NCBI RefSeq assembly: GCF_032397745.1
Contig: NZ_CP135921.1
Location: 6,870,501 to 6,934,500, forward strand
Direction: 5' to 3'
DNA length: 64,000 nt
DNA from: Bradyrhizobium prioriisuperbiae
GTDB lineage: Bacteria; Pseudomonadota; Alphaproteobacteria; Rhizobiales; Xanthobacteraceae
Shown: in pieces, positions 42,813-51,887 of the stretch
How positions within the stretch are numbered: the first letter of the stretch is position 1
Layout: each line of letters begins with the position of its first letter
The notes under the pieces: model-generated
What the model was told of the DNA's origin: nothing
What the model saw: the letters and a program-made list of their open reading frames with translations, nothing else
Databases searched by the model: none
Position numbers and translations under genes: made by a program

Positions 42813-44765
42813 TCAACCACCACTCAGGAAACGTGGCCGGCGCATTTTCAGGCGCTGTTGAACTCGTGCCTGCAGCTTCTCGGCACTTCCAATGTCGCGC
42901 ACCTCTCTTCCAGTCGGATCGGGCACCGCTGTCGGTTCATCCTGGAGGCGAAGCTGCTCGGCCAGGGATCGCACCGTAACAAACTCAAAGAACGTCGTGG
43001 CGGAGATTGGTCGACCAAGCCCATCCTGCAACGCAACCTGGATTTGGTAGGTCAGCAGCGACGTTCCTCCCAGATCGAAGAAATTATCCAAGGCGCCAAC
43101 GGGCGAGACACCCAGAACGCCGCTCCAAACATCCGCGACCAACCTCTCCATGCGATTGGCAGGCGCAAGGTAGTCACTGGCCTGCTTGGGCCTTTCGACA
43201 CTCTGCTTGCGTGTGACGAGTGCGGCGCGGTCGATCTTTCCGTGCGCATTGAGAGGCATCACGTCGACAATAATCAGCGCGGACGGCAGCATGTAGTCAG
43301 GCAGCATTGCGGCGAGGAAATCGCGCAGCGAGGAAATCGTCAGTTCCCGATCATCAATGAGCTGCGCATAAGCCACCAATGAGCTGATATCCGCGGCATC
43401 CTTTCTGCTCAAAACGGCAGCGGCGCGCACGAGCGGATGTCTCAGCACGGCCGTGGAGACCTCGTTGAGCTCGATCCGAAATCCGCGGATCTTGACCTGG
43501 TCGTCGACCCGCCCGAGCAAGGAGATGTTTCCGTCCTTTCCCAGCGTGGCCAGATCGCCGGTGCGGTAGAGCCTTCCTCCGGGATCGCGACTGAATGGAT
43601 TGGGAACGAAGCTGCGAGCGGTCTGGCCCGGGCGCCGATGATAACCTCGCGCAAGTCCGACCCCTGAGACACACAGTTCGCCGGCCTCTCCTTCGGCGAC
43701 CGGCCGAAGATCTGCATCCAGAATATAGATTTGGTCCCCCCGAAGGGGACGCCCGACGGGGACTGAGGGCGCTTCCCCCCTGAATTCGGGCGGGACCCGA
43801 TAGCAGCACGTGAAATCGCTATTCTCCGTCGGACCGTAGCCGTTGATGATTTGGAGCTGCGGCAGGGCCGCCAAGGCGCGGCTCACATGAGAGGGAGACA
43901 ATGGCTCGCCTCCCAGAATTAATTGAGTGACGGTTCCGAGAATATGAGGATCCGCATCAACCAACGGATTGAAGAGCGATGGCGTCAACCAGAGCGTTGA
44001 AATGCCCGCCTTTTCAATGATTTTCCGAATTCCATCGATGGAAAGCCTGCGCTCCGGGTAGAGCACCAGTTCCGCTCCATGCAAAAGCGCTCCCCAGATT
44101 TCAAATGTGGAGGCATCAAAAGTCAGGGGAGCACTCTGCAGGAAACGGTGGCCCGGGCCCGACTCAAAGTAAGTTTGTCCTGTGACTAGGCGAGCAACAC
44201 CGCGATGGCAAATGCACACGCCTTTGGGACGGCCCGTCGATCCCGACGTAAACATGATGTAGGCAAGGTTCTCTGCCGACACAGCATTGGCCGGACCGCT
44301 CGGCATGGCGTCTGGGAAATCCAGCACATCGACCGCAATGACCGACGGCCCCCTGGTGTCAAACTGCGCGGCAAATTGTGCCTGTGTCAGGATCACAATT
44401 GGATCGATATCCTCGACCATAAGAGCAGTACGCTCTCCGGGAGATGCGGGATCAATCGGGACATAAACACCACCCGCCTTGAGCACACCCAGCATGGCCG
44501 CAATATACTCTGGGGATCGCTCCATCAGCAGGACAACCGGCAGATCTGGCCCAACCCCGGCCCGACGCAGCCTGTCGGCAATGGCATTTGCTCTTCGATT
44601 GAGTTCGCGATAGGTTAGCGATGTTCCATTTATGGAAACGGCAGGAAGATCAGCTACTTCCTCTGCCCGCAATTCAAACAGCCGATGAACGGGCTGACAG
44701 CCGTCCTCATCGCCTGATGCGCGAGGAGTTGTTACTGGCTTGGCGTTCGCATCCCACACCACCAC
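42813..44765 (-). CDS. NRPS loading protein, A-PCP
   Basis: 650 residues: an adenylation domain (about 25-520; A3 FTSGSTGRPKG, A5 NGYGPTEN, A10 NAHGKIDR) and a peptidyl carrier (DNFFDLGGTSLLTYQIQVAL, Ser). There is no condensation domain and no TE, so it should load the starter amino acid. Reading the ten specificity positions by eye gives D-A-F-W-I-G-G-D-F-K, one change (T to D at position 330) from a valine code (DAFWIGGTFK). GTG start at 44765 after a GGGTGGG stretch. Probably needs the MbtH protein at 32570-32791. First gene of the operon, divergent from the MocR regulator. Confidence 0.9.
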   Translation of the reverse strand: MVVWDANAKPVTTPRASGDEDGCQPVHRLFELRAEEVADLPAVSINGTSLTYRELNRRANAIADRLRRAGVGPDLPVVLLMERSPEYIAAMLGVLKAGGVYVPIDPASPGERTALMVEDIDPIVILTQAQFAAQFDTRGPSVIAVDVLDFPDAMPSGPANAVSAENLAYIMFTSGSTGRPKGVCICHRGVARLVTGQTYFESGPGHRFLQSAPLTFDASTFEIWGALLHGAELVLYPERRLSIDGIRKIIEKAGISTLWLTPSLFNPLVDADPHILGTVTQLILGGEPLSPSHVSRALAALPQLQIINGYGPTENSDFTCCYRVPPEFRGEAPSVPVGRPLRGDQIYILDADLRPVAEGEAGELCVSGVGLARGYHRRPGQTARSFVPNPFSRDPGGRLYRTGDLATLGKDGNISLLGRVDDQVKIRGFRIELNEVSTAVLRHPLVRAAAVLSRKDAADISSLVAYAQLIDDRELTISSLRDFLAAMLPDYMLPSALIIVDVMPLNAHGKIDRAALVTRKQSVERPKQASDYLAPANRMERLVADVWSGVLGVSPVGALDNFFDLGGTSLLTYQIQVALQDGLGRPISATTFFEFVTVRSLAEQLRLQDEPTAVPDPTGREVRDIGSAEKLQARVQQRLKMRRPRFLSGG

Positions 44766-44868
44766 TCGCCCACCCTACACAACAGATGTGGATCGCCTGC
44801 CCGCACCATGACACCGCCCCGGCAATCTAAAGTTGCAACAAATCCAATTGGGAGTCAATTCAGAAATC
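44766..44868. promoter_or_regulatory. divergent promoter region between NRPS-PKS operon and MocR gene
   Basis: Only about 100 nt separate the divergent starts. It contains the palindrome gttgcaac (about 44832-44839) and a CAATT...CAATT direct repeat within aatccaattgggagtcaatt. MocR regulators bind direct repeats next to their own promoter, so this is the likely operator. Confidence 0.35.
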
Positions 44869-46260
44869 GTGACCAGCACAATTTGGAAACCAATCCTGAA
44901 GCGCGGCGATCAGGTTTTGTATCGAGCCCTGGCACAATCGCTGACGGACGACATTCGTTCGGGGAAATTGCCTCCCGGCACGCAGCTCCCGCCAGTTAGA
45001 AAACTTGCGAGCCGCTTGAAAGTCACGGTCGGAACGGTTCGGCGGGCGTTCGAACTGGCGATGGCCGCAGGTCTTATCGATGCGCATGTTGGACGTGGCA
45101 CTTTCGTGACGCACCTCGCAGACATGCGCACGAACGACATCAAGAATGGTTCCAGGCTTGAACTGATTGATATGGCAATCAACAAGCCGGCCCCGATCGA
45201 AGCTGGTGATCTCCTGGCAAGAGCGACCACACGAATTGTGCGTAGCGACAATGGTTGGGCGCTGATGGATTACCGGGACCAAAGCGGGTTCAGTCAGCAT
45301 CGGCGCACAATTGCCCATTGGCTCCGGACAACAGGCGTGCCCGTCCATGCAGAGCAGATGGTGCTCACCGTCGGCGCGTCTCAGGGACTTGCAGTTGCGT
45401 TGGCCACAACGACACGCCCTGGCGACAAGGTTTTCGTCGAGGAGCTTACCTACCCCGGCGTGAAGAATCTGATCCGGATATTTGGACTCGAACCGGTGCC
45501 CGTAGCGATCGATCGTGAGGGCTTGGTGACCAGCCACTTGGCTGCGTTGATAAATCAGCAGAACGATGTTCGTGTCCTCATTTGCATGCCACGCGTCCAC
45601 AATCCCACGACACGTTCAATGAGTTCGGCAAGAAAACAAGATCTCGCCGAATTGGCGAACCTGCATGATCTCACGTTGATCGAGGACGATTGCTACGGTC
45701 CAAGTCCCAGCCGACCAAGCACGACGCTCTTCGAACTCTGCCCGGAACGCACGTTCTACGTCAGCAGCCTGTCAAAGTCCGTGGCGCCAGGTCTGAGGGT
45801 GGGCTATGTCGTTGCATCTGAACGCGTCTTCTCCGCAATGTCGGCGATTTCCCAATCGATGTCTTGGACCTTGCCGCCGCTCATGGTCGAGCTTGCGGCC
45901 GATTGGATACGCGATGGATCTGCAGACAAGCTGGCTCAGCTGAGACACGAAGAGACGGTTGCGCGCCAGAAAATCGTGTCCAACGTACTTGGAAATCACC
46001 CCTATGAGGCAAGTCAATGGAACACGCACGTGTGGCTGCATTTGCCGGAAGCATGGAATCCTGCTCGCTTTGTCGAGAGCGCCAAGAACCGTGGATTGCT
46101 TGTCGTCTCCGGGGATCTATTTTCAATTCAACCGCGGACCAATATTTCGGCTGTTAGATTGGGCATTGGGTCACCAGCAACAAGAGAACTGGTGCGCAAC
46201 GGCCTCACGATTGTCGCCAATCTCCTGCACGCCTCGTACGACTTCGCAGACGTTACTTAG
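44869..46260 (+). CDS. MocR/PdxR-type transcriptional regulator (GntR HTH + aminotransferase domain)
   Basis: About 463 residues. The N-terminal winged helix is GntR-type (ALAQSLTDDIRSGKLPPGTQ, then VRKLASRLKVTVGTVRRAF). The rest is a fold-type I aminotransferase domain with PLP Lys in YVSSLSKSVAPGLRVGYVVA and the Asp motif LIEDDCYGP. MocR proteins use PLP or aminoacyl-PLP adducts as signals. Start uncertain: GTG 44869 is used, TTG 44833 is possible. Divergent from the NRPS gene, so it is probably the cluster regulator, perhaps sensing the product or its amino acid precursor. Confidence 0.85.
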   Translation: MTSTIWKPILKRGDQVLYRALAQSLTDDIRSGKLPPGTQLPPVRKLASRLKVTVGTVRRAFELAMAAGLIDAHVGRGTFVTHLADMRTNDIKNGSRLELIDMAINKPAPIEAGDLLARATTRIVRSDNGWALMDYRDQSGFSQHRRTIAHWLRTTGVPVHAEQMVLTVGASQGLAVALATTTRPGDKVFVEELTYPGVKNLIRIFGLEPVPVAIDREGLVTSHLAALINQQNDVRVLICMPRVHNPTTRSMSSARKQDLAELANLHDLTLIEDDCYGPSPSRPSTTLFELCPERTFYVSSLSKSVAPGLRVGYVVASERVFSAMSAISQSMSWTLPPLMVELAADWIRDGSADKLAQLRHEETVARQKIVSNVLGNHPYEASQWNTHVWLHLPEAWNPARFVESAKNRGLLVVSGDLFSIQPRTNISAVRLGIGSPATRELVRNGLTIVANLLHASYDFADVT

Positions 46261-46272
46261 GCGGCGAAGTTA

Positions 46273-46446
46273 TGGAAGCGAGCGTGGCGCGAGAACTACA
46301 GACAGTTCACCACCGGCACAAGCCCGGCCCAGGCCGCCGTCATCGCCGGCTTCGACAGCCAGCCGGCGTTCGGCGCGGCCTTCCGTGAACTGTTCGGCAT
46401 CACGCCGGGGGAAGCGCGCTCGCTGCAGACCGCGCGCCCACGTTGA
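46273..46446 (+). pseudogene. AraC-family regulator C-terminal remnant
   Basis: In-frame stretch WKRAWRENYRQFTTGTSPAQ followed by AGFDSQPAFGAAFRELFGIT and PGEARSLQ ends at TGA 46444-46446. This is the second helix-turn-helix of an AraC-type DNA-binding domain, without the first. It has no start of its own and abuts the MocR stop, so it is a truncated chromosomal gene at the right edge of the island. Confidence 0.6.
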
Positions 46447-46518
46447 CGTTCGCGGCTCCCCGTGACGTGTCGCCGGACTTTGAATGAGGCATGCAAATCC
46501 GGATAAGACGCAGTACGC

Positions 46519-47493
46519 CTACGGTCGCAGGATCGACGCCCCGGTCGTCGCCCTGCTCTCCAGATCGCGATGCGCCTTCTGCGCGTCCTTCAGGGCATAG
46601 GCATGATGGATCGGCACGTGCAGCTTGCCGTTGATCACAGCAGCGAACATGGTGTCGGCGGCTTCGATCAGTTCGGAGCGCTTGCTGACATAGTCGTTCA
46701 GTTTGGGACGGGTCGCGAACAGCGAGCCATGGTTGTTGAGCTCGAGCAGCGAGAACGGCGGCACCGGTCCCGAGGCGTTGCCGAAGGAAACGAACATGCC
46801 GCGCGGTTTCAGGCATGACAGCGAGCCCGGGAACGTGGTCTTGCCGACGCCGTCATAGACCACGTCGCAGAGCTCGCCGCGGCTGATCTGTTTGACGCGC
46901 GCAACGAAATCTTCCTCGTTGTAGAGGATGACGTGGTCGCAGCCATTGGCGAGCGCGAGTTCGGCCTTTTCCTTGGAGCCGACGGTGCCGATCACGTTGG
47001 CGCCGAGCGCCTTGGCCCACTGGCAGGCAAGCAAGCCGATGCCGCCGGCCGCCGCATGGATCAGCACACGATGCCCGGTCTCGACGCGGAAGGTCTTGTG
47101 CAGGAGATAGAAGACGGTCAGGCCCTTGAGCATCAGCACGGCTGCCTGCTCGTGGGTGATCATGTCGGGCAGCTTGACCAGCTTGTCGGCCGGGATGTTC
47201 CGCTCGCTGGCGTAGCCGCCGAGATTGAAATAATAGGCAACACGATCGCCGGGATGGAAATTGGTCACGCCCGGCCCGACGGAGACCACCTCGCCGGAGG
47301 CTTCGTTGCCGGCGATGAACGGCAGCGCCGGCGCCTTGTAGAGGCCGGTGCGATAGTAGGTGTCGATGAAGTTCAGGCCAACGGCATGCTGACGCATCCG
47401 CACCTCGCCCTGGCCGGGCGGCGGAACATCGACATCCTCATAGGTCAGCACCTCCGGCCCGCCGACCTGATGGACACGCACTGCCTTGGTCAT
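46519..47493 (-). CDS. qor: NADPH:quinone oxidoreductase (zinc-independent MDR family)
   Basis: 324 residues, medium-chain dehydrogenase/reductase. Seen: GLNFIDTYYRTGLYKAPALP near the N-terminus, the NADPH-binding loop LIHAAAGGIGLLACQWAKAL and the C-terminal HVPIHHAYALKDAQKAHRDL. It lacks the structural and catalytic zinc Cys cluster, as in QOR/zeta-crystallin. It reduces quinones by one electron with NADPH. ATG 47493 has GGAG upstream; an in-frame ATG at 47547 is too far. First chromosomal gene right of the island. Confidence 0.9.
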   Translation of the reverse strand: MTKAVRVHQVGGPEVLTYEDVDVPPPGQGEVRMRQHAVGLNFIDTYYRTGLYKAPALPFIAGNEASGEVVSVGPGVTNFHPGDRVAYYFNLGGYASERNIPADKLVKLPDMITHEQAAVLMLKGLTVFYLLHKTFRVETGHRVLIHAAAGGIGLLACQWAKALGANVIGTVGSKEKAELALANGCDHVILYNEEDFVARVKQISRGELCDVVYDGVGKTTFPGSLSCLKPRGMFVSFGNASGPVPPFSLLELNNHGSLFATRPKLNDYVSKRSELIEAADTMFAAVINGKLHVPIHHAYALKDAQKAHRDLESRATTGASILRP

Positions 47494-47565
47494 CTCCGAC
47501 TCCCGCTTCTGTATGGCGAGATTAGGCGTCAAGCGATGAGCGGGCAACCCGGTCCGTGGGTATCT

Positions 47566-48291
47566 CTATGACGGCCGCGCGCGGTTGCGATTGCCGCGCG
47601 CCAGGATGTTGAACGCTTCCACCGCCAGGGCAAAGGCGATGGCGAAGTAGATATAGCCGCGCGGAATATGAAACGCGAAACCATCGGCCACCAGTGCCAC
47701 GCCGATCAGCACCAGGAAGGCCAGCGCCAACATCTTGGTGGTCGGATGCTTGGCGACGAAAGCCGAGATCGGCCCCGACGAGACGTACATCACAATGCAG
47801 GAGATGATGACCGCGGCGACCATGATCGCGATATCCTGCGCCATGCCGATCGCCGTGATGATGGAATCGATCGAGAACACCAGATCGATGAGGATGATCT
47901 GGACGATCACCCAGAAGAACGCGTTGGCCGGCGTCGCGCCCTCGCCGCCTTCGCGCGCCTCGACCTCGCCATGGATCTCGTGGGTGGCCTTCGCGATCAG
48001 GAACGCACCGCCGCCGATCAGGATGATGTCGCGCCAGGAAAACGCGTTGCCCCAGATCTCCAGCACCGGTTTGGTGAGCCCGATCAGCCAGACCAGGATG
48101 AACAGCAGCGCGATGCGGAAGATCAGCGCCAGCGCCAGTCCCAGTTGCCGCGCGCGCTTGGCCTGATGCTCGGGAATCCGAGACACCAGCACCGAAATGA
48201 AGATGACATTGTCGATGCCGAGAATGATCTCGAGTGTCGTCAGTGTCACCAGGGCGACCCAGGCTTCGGGACTGGTGAGAAGTTGCATCAT
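47566..48291 (-). CDS. TerC-family integral membrane protein
   Basis: 241 residues with about seven membrane segments. Diagnostic TerC motifs: LEIILGIDNVIFISVL in the first helix and the repeat DLVFSIDSIITAIGMAQ. TerC/UPF0053 proteins are linked to metal ion (Mn) export and tellurite resistance. The ATG overlaps the upstream Pcs stop (ATGA), giving a two-gene operon with the phospholipid enzyme. Substrate not assigned. Confidence 0.9.
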   Translation of the reverse strand: MMQLLTSPEAWVALVTLTTLEIILGIDNVIFISVLVSRIPEHQAKRARQLGLALALIFRIALLFILVWLIGLTKPVLEIWGNAFSWRDIILIGGGAFLIAKATHEIHGEVEAREGGEGATPANAFFWVIVQIILIDLVFSIDSIITAIGMAQDIAIMVAAVIISCIVMYVSSGPISAFVAKHPTTKMLALAFLVLIGVALVADGFAFHIPRGYIYFAIAFALAVEAFNILARGNRNRARPS

Positions 48292-49022
48292 GCCTTCACC
48301 CGCTTGATGATCCGTATGACAATGTCGCTGCACAGGCCGTAGAGCGCAATGGCGCACAGACCGAAGCTGACGCTAGCCGGCACGCGAAAATCCTTGATGA
48401 CAGCCTCCAGCGCGAGGAAGCCCCACAGCGCGATCAGCCCGAGATTCAGCCAGCGCAGCCGGGTGACGCGCACCGGATGAATGACGTGGAACGGCACGAA
48501 GGTCAGCACCAGCAGCACCGCCATCGACAGGCTTGCCGTGACCGGGCCGGGCTTGAGCAGGAACAGATAGAAAGCCGCCGCATTCCACAATGTGGGAAAT
48601 CCGCGAAAATGGTTGTCGTCGGCCTTCATGCGCCGATCGGCGAAATACAGCGCCCCGGTGACCACGATGGCGGCGCCCAGCAGAGGCGCCGCGACCGGCA
48701 GCAAGAGCCCGCTTGCCGTGATGGCGTAGGCCGGCACGAACACATAGGTCGTGAAATCGACCACCAGATCGAGGGTCTCGCCGGACCAGTCCGGCAGCAA
48801 GCGGCTGACGTCAAGGTGGCGCGCGATCGGCCCGTCCAGCGCATCCACCAGCAGCGCCGCGCCAAGCCAGCCGAACATCGCCGACCAATGCTCCCGCACC
48901 GCCTCCAGCATCGCCAGCAGTGCAAAAGCGGCCCCCAGCGCGGTGAGGACATGCACGCCGAAGGCGCAGACGCGCGCGGCGAGCGAGGCAGTGGGCGCTG
49001 GGTGGGGATTCGGCTCGGTCAT
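48288..49022 (-). CDS. pcs: phosphatidylcholine synthase
   Basis: 244 residues, about eight membrane segments. The CDP-alcohol phosphotransferase motif appears as DGPIARHL followed by the distal Asp pair in LDLVVDF, in the spacing typical of bacterial Pcs, and PTLWNAAAFYLFLLKPG and VIHPVRVTRLRWLN are family features. It condenses CDP-diacylglycerol with choline in the inner membrane. Presence of Pcs fits plant- or host-associated alphaproteobacteria. The ATG 49022 follows a long GC-rich upstream frame that is not used. Confidence 0.88.
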   Translation of the reverse strand: MTEPNPHPAPTASLAARVCAFGVHVLTALGAAFALLAMLEAVREHWSAMFGWLGAALLVDALDGPIARHLDVSRLLPDWSGETLDLVVDFTTYVFVPAYAITASGLLLPVAAPLLGAAIVVTGALYFADRRMKADDNHFRGFPTLWNAAAFYLFLLKPGPVTASLSMAVLLVLTFVPFHVIHPVRVTRLRWLNLGLIALWGFLALEAVIKDFRVPASVSFGLCAIALYGLCSDIVIRIIKRVKA

Positions 49023-49158
49023 GGGTCCCGCTGTGATTAACAGGAATAGTCCTGCTTTGCCCAGCCGCTTGCGGCGTTCCGCCGCGCGATTCGGCTGCGG
49101 ATCGGTCGCAGCCAAAGCCGATTGCACGGTTTCTCGGCGACCCTTATATCCGTGATCC

Positions 49159-50358
49159 ATGACCGGCCAGCCCCATCCACAATCCTTCGATGTCGCCGTG
49201 ATCGGCGGCGGCCCGGCCGGCTTGGTCGCTGCGATTGGTCTGGCGGCGGCGGGGGCCAACACGGCGCTGGTGGCGCGGCGCGCGCCCTATGCCGACAACA
49301 GGACCACGGCCCTGCTCGGCCAATCGGTCGAGCTGCTGGAGCGTCTCGGCGTCTGGCAGCGCTGCGTGGCGAACGCCACGGCGCTGCGCGTGATGCGCCT
49401 GGTCGACGACACCGGCCGGCTGGTGCGCGCGCCGGAAGTGCGTTTTTCCTGTGACGAGATTGGCCGCGAGGCGTTTGGCTACAACATCGAAAACCGCATC
49501 CTGCTGGAGGCGCTGGAGAGCCGCGCCGCGGAGCTCGCGCACATCACCCGATTCGACGACGATGCCGACACCATCGAACCGCACGGCGAGTCCGCCGAGG
49601 TCCGCACCCGGCTGGGTCAGTTGCTGCGTGCACGCCTGGTGATCGGCGCCGACGGGCGGCGCTCGCTCAGCCGCGACGCGGCCGGGATCGACGTGAAACG
49701 GCGCGCGCTGGCGCAGACTGCCCTCACCTTCAACGTGTCGCACAGCCGCCCGCATCACAATGTCTCGACCGAATTTCACACCGTGCATGGTCCCTGCGTG
49801 GTGGTGCCGCTGACGGGCGACCGCTCCAGCATCGTCTGGGTCACAACACCGCAGGAGGCCGATCGACTGATGGCGCTGAGCGACGAGGAACTTGGCGTGG
49901 CCGTCGAACAACAGGCCCATTCCATCCTCGGCCGCATGCGGATCGAAGGCCCGCGCCATACGTTTCCACTGGCGATCGAGCACCCGAGGCGCGTCGCGAC
50001 CAACCGCGTGGTGCTGGTCGGCGATGCCGCGCATGTGCTGCCGCCGATCGGTGCGCAGGGTCTCAACATGGGATTGCGCGACGCCTCCGACATCATCGAT
50101 ATCGCCACCGAGGCGCTCGGCCACGAGGACGATCCGGGGTCGGCGCAGGCGCTGGCGCGGTTCGAGCGGGCGCGCTGGGCTGATATCGGCAGCCGGTCGC
50201 TGATCATCGATTGGGCCAACCGCTCCCTGCTCAGCGATTTCCTGCCGGCGCAGACGGTCCGCGCGCTCGGCATGCATCTGATCGGTGGTTTTGGCCCGCT
50301 GCGGCGCCTCGCCATGCGCGAGGGCCTGGCGCCGTCATGGCGGTCCGGGGCGCGCTGA
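49159..50358 (+). CDS. FAD-dependent ubiquinone-biosynthesis-type hydroxylase (UbiH/COQ6 family)
   Basis: 399 residues. FAD-binding motif FDVAVIGGGPAGLVAAIGLA at the N-terminus, the DG motif IGADGRRSLSRDAAG in the middle and GDAAHVLPPIGAQGLNMGL, the hallmark of UbiH/UbiF/VisC monooxygenases. It probably hydroxylates a ring position of the ubiquinone precursor; which position cannot be told. Divergent from pcs, convergent with the AEC permease gene with a 9-nt gap. Confidence 0.9.
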   Translation: MTGQPHPQSFDVAVIGGGPAGLVAAIGLAAAGANTALVARRAPYADNRTTALLGQSVELLERLGVWQRCVANATALRVMRLVDDTGRLVRAPEVRFSCDEIGREAFGYNIENRILLEALESRAAELAHITRFDDDADTIEPHGESAEVRTRLGQLLRARLVIGADGRRSLSRDAAGIDVKRRALAQTALTFNVSHSRPHHNVSTEFHTVHGPCVVVPLTGDRSSIVWVTTPQEADRLMALSDEELGVAVEQQAHSILGRMRIEGPRHTFPLAIEHPRRVATNRVVLVGDAAHVLPPIGAQGLNMGLRDASDIIDIATEALGHEDDPGSAQALARFERARWADIGSRSLIIDWANRSLLSDFLPAQTVRALGMHLIGGFGPLRRLAMREGLAPSWRSGAR

Positions 50359-50367
50359 TCCAAAACG

Positions 50368-51321
50368 CTACGGCAGCACGATCTGGCCGGTCTTCAGCAT
50401 CCACATCACGCTGGTCAGTGTCACCACCGACACGAAAGTTCCCAACAGCACCGCGGCCGACGCAGCCTCGATCCAGGCGTCGTACTGCCGCGCGATCACG
50501 AACACATTGAGCGCCGGCGGCAGCGACGCCATCAGGATCGCGGTGGCCGACCATTCCGGCACGAACGGCCCGAGCAGCATCAGGAGGCCGAACACAATCA
50601 GCGGGTGCAGCACGAGTTTGACCAGGATGATGCCGGGGACTTCCCACGGCACCCGGCTGAACGGCCGCAGCGCCACCGTCACCCCGAGCGCGAACAGCGC
50701 GACGGGGGCAGCGGCGCCCTGCAGGAACTGCAGGGTGTTGTCGATCGCGACCGGCGGATGCAGGTGGAAGGCGGCGGCGAACGTGCCGCAATAACCGGCA
50801 ACGATCAGGGGGTGAAACACGATCTGTTTCACCACAGACACAATCGTCGGTCCCAGCGGCTGGCCTTTGCCGCTGGACACCGCCATCAACAGCGGCACCA
50901 GCGAGAATAAGAGAATGCTGTCGAAGCAGAAGATCAGCGCCACCGGCACCGCGGCCTTGGCGCCGAGCGTTGCCAGCGCCAAGCCCGGGCCCATATAGCC
51001 GATGTTGCCATAGCCGCCGGAGAGTCCCGCCATGGTGGTGTCGCGCAGCGACAGCCGCCCCATCAGCCGGCCCATCCCTGCCGACAGCGTGAACGCCAGC
51101 GCCGTGGCGCTGGTGGTCGCAATCACAAACGGCAGGTTGTTCAGTTCCTCGAACGGCGTCTTGGCCAGGATCCGGAAGAACAGCGCCGGCAGCGAGACGT
51201 AAAGCAGGAAGAAATTCATCCAGGCGAGGCCCGCTTCGGGGAGAGCCTTGGCCTTGCCGCAGGCGAAGCCGATGAAAATCAGCCCAAAGTAGGGCAGCGC
51301 CAGATTCAGGATATCGATCAT
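50368..51321 (-). CDS. AEC-family permease (auxin efflux carrier type)
   Basis: 317 residues with ten predicted membrane segments in the AEC/BASS-like arrangement; family stretches include LPYFGLIFIGFACGKAKALP at the N-terminus and GGYGNIGYMGPGLALA near residue 100. AEC permeases carry organic acids or related metabolites. Substrate not assigned. Transcribed away from hspQ. Confidence 0.88.
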   Translation of the reverse strand: MIDILNLALPYFGLIFIGFACGKAKALPEAGLAWMNFFLLYVSLPALFFRILAKTPFEELNNLPFVIATTSATALAFTLSAGMGRLMGRLSLRDTTMAGLSGGYGNIGYMGPGLALATLGAKAAVPVALIFCFDSILLFSLVPLLMAVSSGKGQPLGPTIVSVVKQIVFHPLIVAGYCGTFAAAFHLHPPVAIDNTLQFLQGAAAPVALFALGVTVALRPFSRVPWEVPGIILVKLVLHPLIVFGLLMLLGPFVPEWSATAILMASLPPALNVFVIARQYDAWIEAASAAVLLGTFVSVVTLTSVMWMLKTGQIVLP

Positions 51322-51443
51322 CAGGATACGTGGGGCTTGAAGGCGTCTTGGCGAGGTGTGGTCATCGGGGAGCGAGGGTTTCCGGGGGGCAAATGGTCGG
51401 TTTTGCCACTAGCATCGGCCACAATCCTGGTCTATCGACGGGT

Positions 51444-51776
51444 ATGATCAAAGCGCGTACCGCCAAGTTCCAGATCGGCCAGATCGTCCGCCACCGGATC
51501 TTCTCGTTCCGCGGCGTGATTTTCGACATCGATCCGGAGTTCAACAACACGGAAGAGTGGTGGTTGTCCATCCCCGAGGGGGTACGGCCGCACAAGGACC
51601 AGCCGTTCTATCACCTGCTGGCCGAGAACTCCGAAACGGAATACGTCGCCTACGTCTCCGAACAGAACCTGGTCCCCGACGACTCCGGCGAGCCGATCCG
51701 CCATTCCCAGGTCGCTGAAATCTTCGTGAAGGACAAGTCCGGCGGCTACCGCCCGCGCAATCCGTCGCTGAACTGA
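51444..51776 (+). CDS. hspQ: heat shock protein HspQ (YccV-like, hemimethylated-DNA-binding domain)
   Basis: 110 residues with KFQIGQIVRHRIFSFRGVIF, DIDPEFNNTEEWW and YVSEQNLVPDDSGEPI, the HspQ/YccV-type beta-barrel. In E. coli HspQ stimulates Lon proteolysis and is heat induced. ATG 51444 is preferred; an in-frame start at 51330 would add 38 residues not seen in the family. Followed by a strong bidirectional terminator. Confidence 0.9.
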   Translation: MIKARTAKFQIGQIVRHRIFSFRGVIFDIDPEFNNTEEWWLSIPEGVRPHKDQPFYHLLAENSETEYVAYVSEQNLVPDDSGEPIRHSQVAEIFVKDKSGGYRPRNPSLN

Positions 51777-51839
51777 CCGCCACCCGCTGGCGCAAAAATC
51801 GTCCAACAGAAAATCTGATCCAGCAAATTTGAGTAACAA

Positions 51840-51870
51840 AAAAGGCGCGCCTTCCAGCGCGCCTTTTGTT
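51840..51870. terminator. bidirectional rho-independent terminator
   Basis: Perfect 11-bp inverted repeat AAAAGGCGCGC / GCGCGCCTTTT with a 6-nt loop, T tract on both strands. It separates convergent hspQ and the IalB-like gene. Confidence 0.85.
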
Positions 51871-51887
51871 TTGGCCTTGCGGCCGGG

